A stretch of DNA of 5,813 nucleotides, taken from assembly GCA_035294325.1 (NCBI GenBank), contig DATGLE010000189.1:1-5813 (forward strand), in the 5' to 3' direction. Position 1 is the first letter of the stretch, and every line of letters starts with the position of its first letter. A program made the position numbers and the translations under genes. This stretch comes from DATGLE01 sp035294325 (lineage in GTDB: Bacteria; Chloroflexota; Ktedonobacteria; Ktedonobacterales; Ktedonobacteraceae). The notes under the pieces were generated by a model. That model was not told the DNA's origin, did no database searches, and saw only the letters and a list, made by a program, of their open reading frames with translations. Positions 5,539 through 5,813 of this stretch are shown piece after piece.

Positions 5539-5595
5539 TGGATGATGTGTTTGCGAAACATGCGCTGCGCGCATGTTTCGCAAACACATCATCCA
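5539..5595. repeat. Perfect 27-bp hairpin
   Basis: Positions 5539-5565 and 5569-5595 are exact reverse complements over 27 bp, closing on the 3-base loop TGC. The arm runs from TGGATGATGTG to CATGCGC. It lies 55 bases downstream of the minus-strand aminotransferase gene and could stop transcription, but lacks a T-tract. Such a long perfect foldback is more like a dispersed intergenic element. Confidence 0.85.
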
Positions 5596-5650
5596 TTTCT
5601 GGTGCGGCATCGGCACGCGAACATCAATCCCCATCGAATAGAAAGCAGCG

Positions 5651-5812
5651 TTAGCGGCTCAGTTCTGATACGAACTGGTGGAAGACATGCGCGTGATGAT
5701 CGATATCGGCCTGCGTGTGCTGGACCGAGACCGTCCACTGGTCGTCGAAGCCCGGCGGGAAAAGGATGCCGCGATTCGCCAGGAAGAGCCAGTAGGCATA
5801 GGAGAGATCCAT
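5651..5812 (-). CDS. 3' end of a glutamate-1-semialdehyde 2,1-aminomutase-like (class III) aminotransferase, partial
   Basis: Only the last 53 residues are in the window; the gene continues past the right edge and ends at the TAA at 5651-5653. The tail reads YAYWLFLANRGILFPPGF and then DDQWTVSVQHTQADIDHHAH, the typical C-terminus of GSA aminomutase and its relatives: the small-domain helix, the R-G-I-x-x-P-P turn, and the conserved V-S-x-x-H-T-x-x-D-I-D stretch followed by the final helix. These are PLP enzymes; hemL members convert glutamate-1-semialdehyde to 5-aminolevulinate for tetrapyrrole synthesis, but hemL-like paralogues acting on other amines share this tail. The PLP lysine and active-site loops lie outside the window, so the reaction cannot be settled. 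An ATG at 5810-5812 is almost certainly internal. Confidence 0.8.
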   Translation of the reverse strand: MDLSYAYWLFLANRGILFPPGFDDQWTVSVQHTQADIDHHAHVFHQFVSELSR

Positions 5813-5813
5813 G

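Overview
The window looks like a chromosomal stretch from a moderately GC-rich, free-living bacterium. Single genes alternate in direction, and almost every sizeable gap between them holds a long inverted or direct repeat. This layout, together with a class III aminotransferase, a PPOX-class flavin/F420 protein, a PadR regulator with a Gly/Pro/His-rich N-terminus and an O-antigen-ligase-like membrane protein, suggests a large repeat-rich genome such as the Chloroflexota (Ktedonobacteria type). That assignment is inference; there is no rRNA or marker gene here.

Left part (1-1809): positions 1-375 hold no convincing gene but contain a perfect 24-bp hairpin (213-267) followed by a short GC hairpin (274-290). 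A minus-strand reading frame (376-957) has protein-like composition and codon use, but I do not recognise it and its 5' end runs into the next gene, so it may be a truncated relic. A plus-strand SRPBCC-fold protein (917-1381) and a minus-strand PPOX-fold protein (1396-1809) then meet tail to tail with 14 bp between their stop codons.

Middle part (1810-3272): a PadR-family regulator (2121-2840, plus) is preceded by a consensus-like promoter that is overlapped by two copies of the palindrome CGATATATCG and a third degenerate copy, a clear picture of autorepression. Downstream, a perfect 23-bp hairpin separates it from a convergent small DUF3307 membrane protein (2958-3272, minus).

Right part (3273-5813): a gene-free stretch carries a 26-bp direct repeat and a 99-nt hairpin whose right arm contains the stop codon of a 547-residue polytopic O-antigen ligase/polymerase-like protein (3724-5367, minus). 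Upstream of that gene lie an extended -10 promoter candidate and two hairpins in tandem. The minus-strand 3' end of a glutamate-1-semialdehyde aminomutase-like gene runs off the window.

The genes do not form an obvious pathway; each appears to be its own transcription unit. The most notable content is the PadR control region, the unrecognised reading frame at 376-957, and the recurrent hairpin elements, two of which share a mirrored long-plus-short design.
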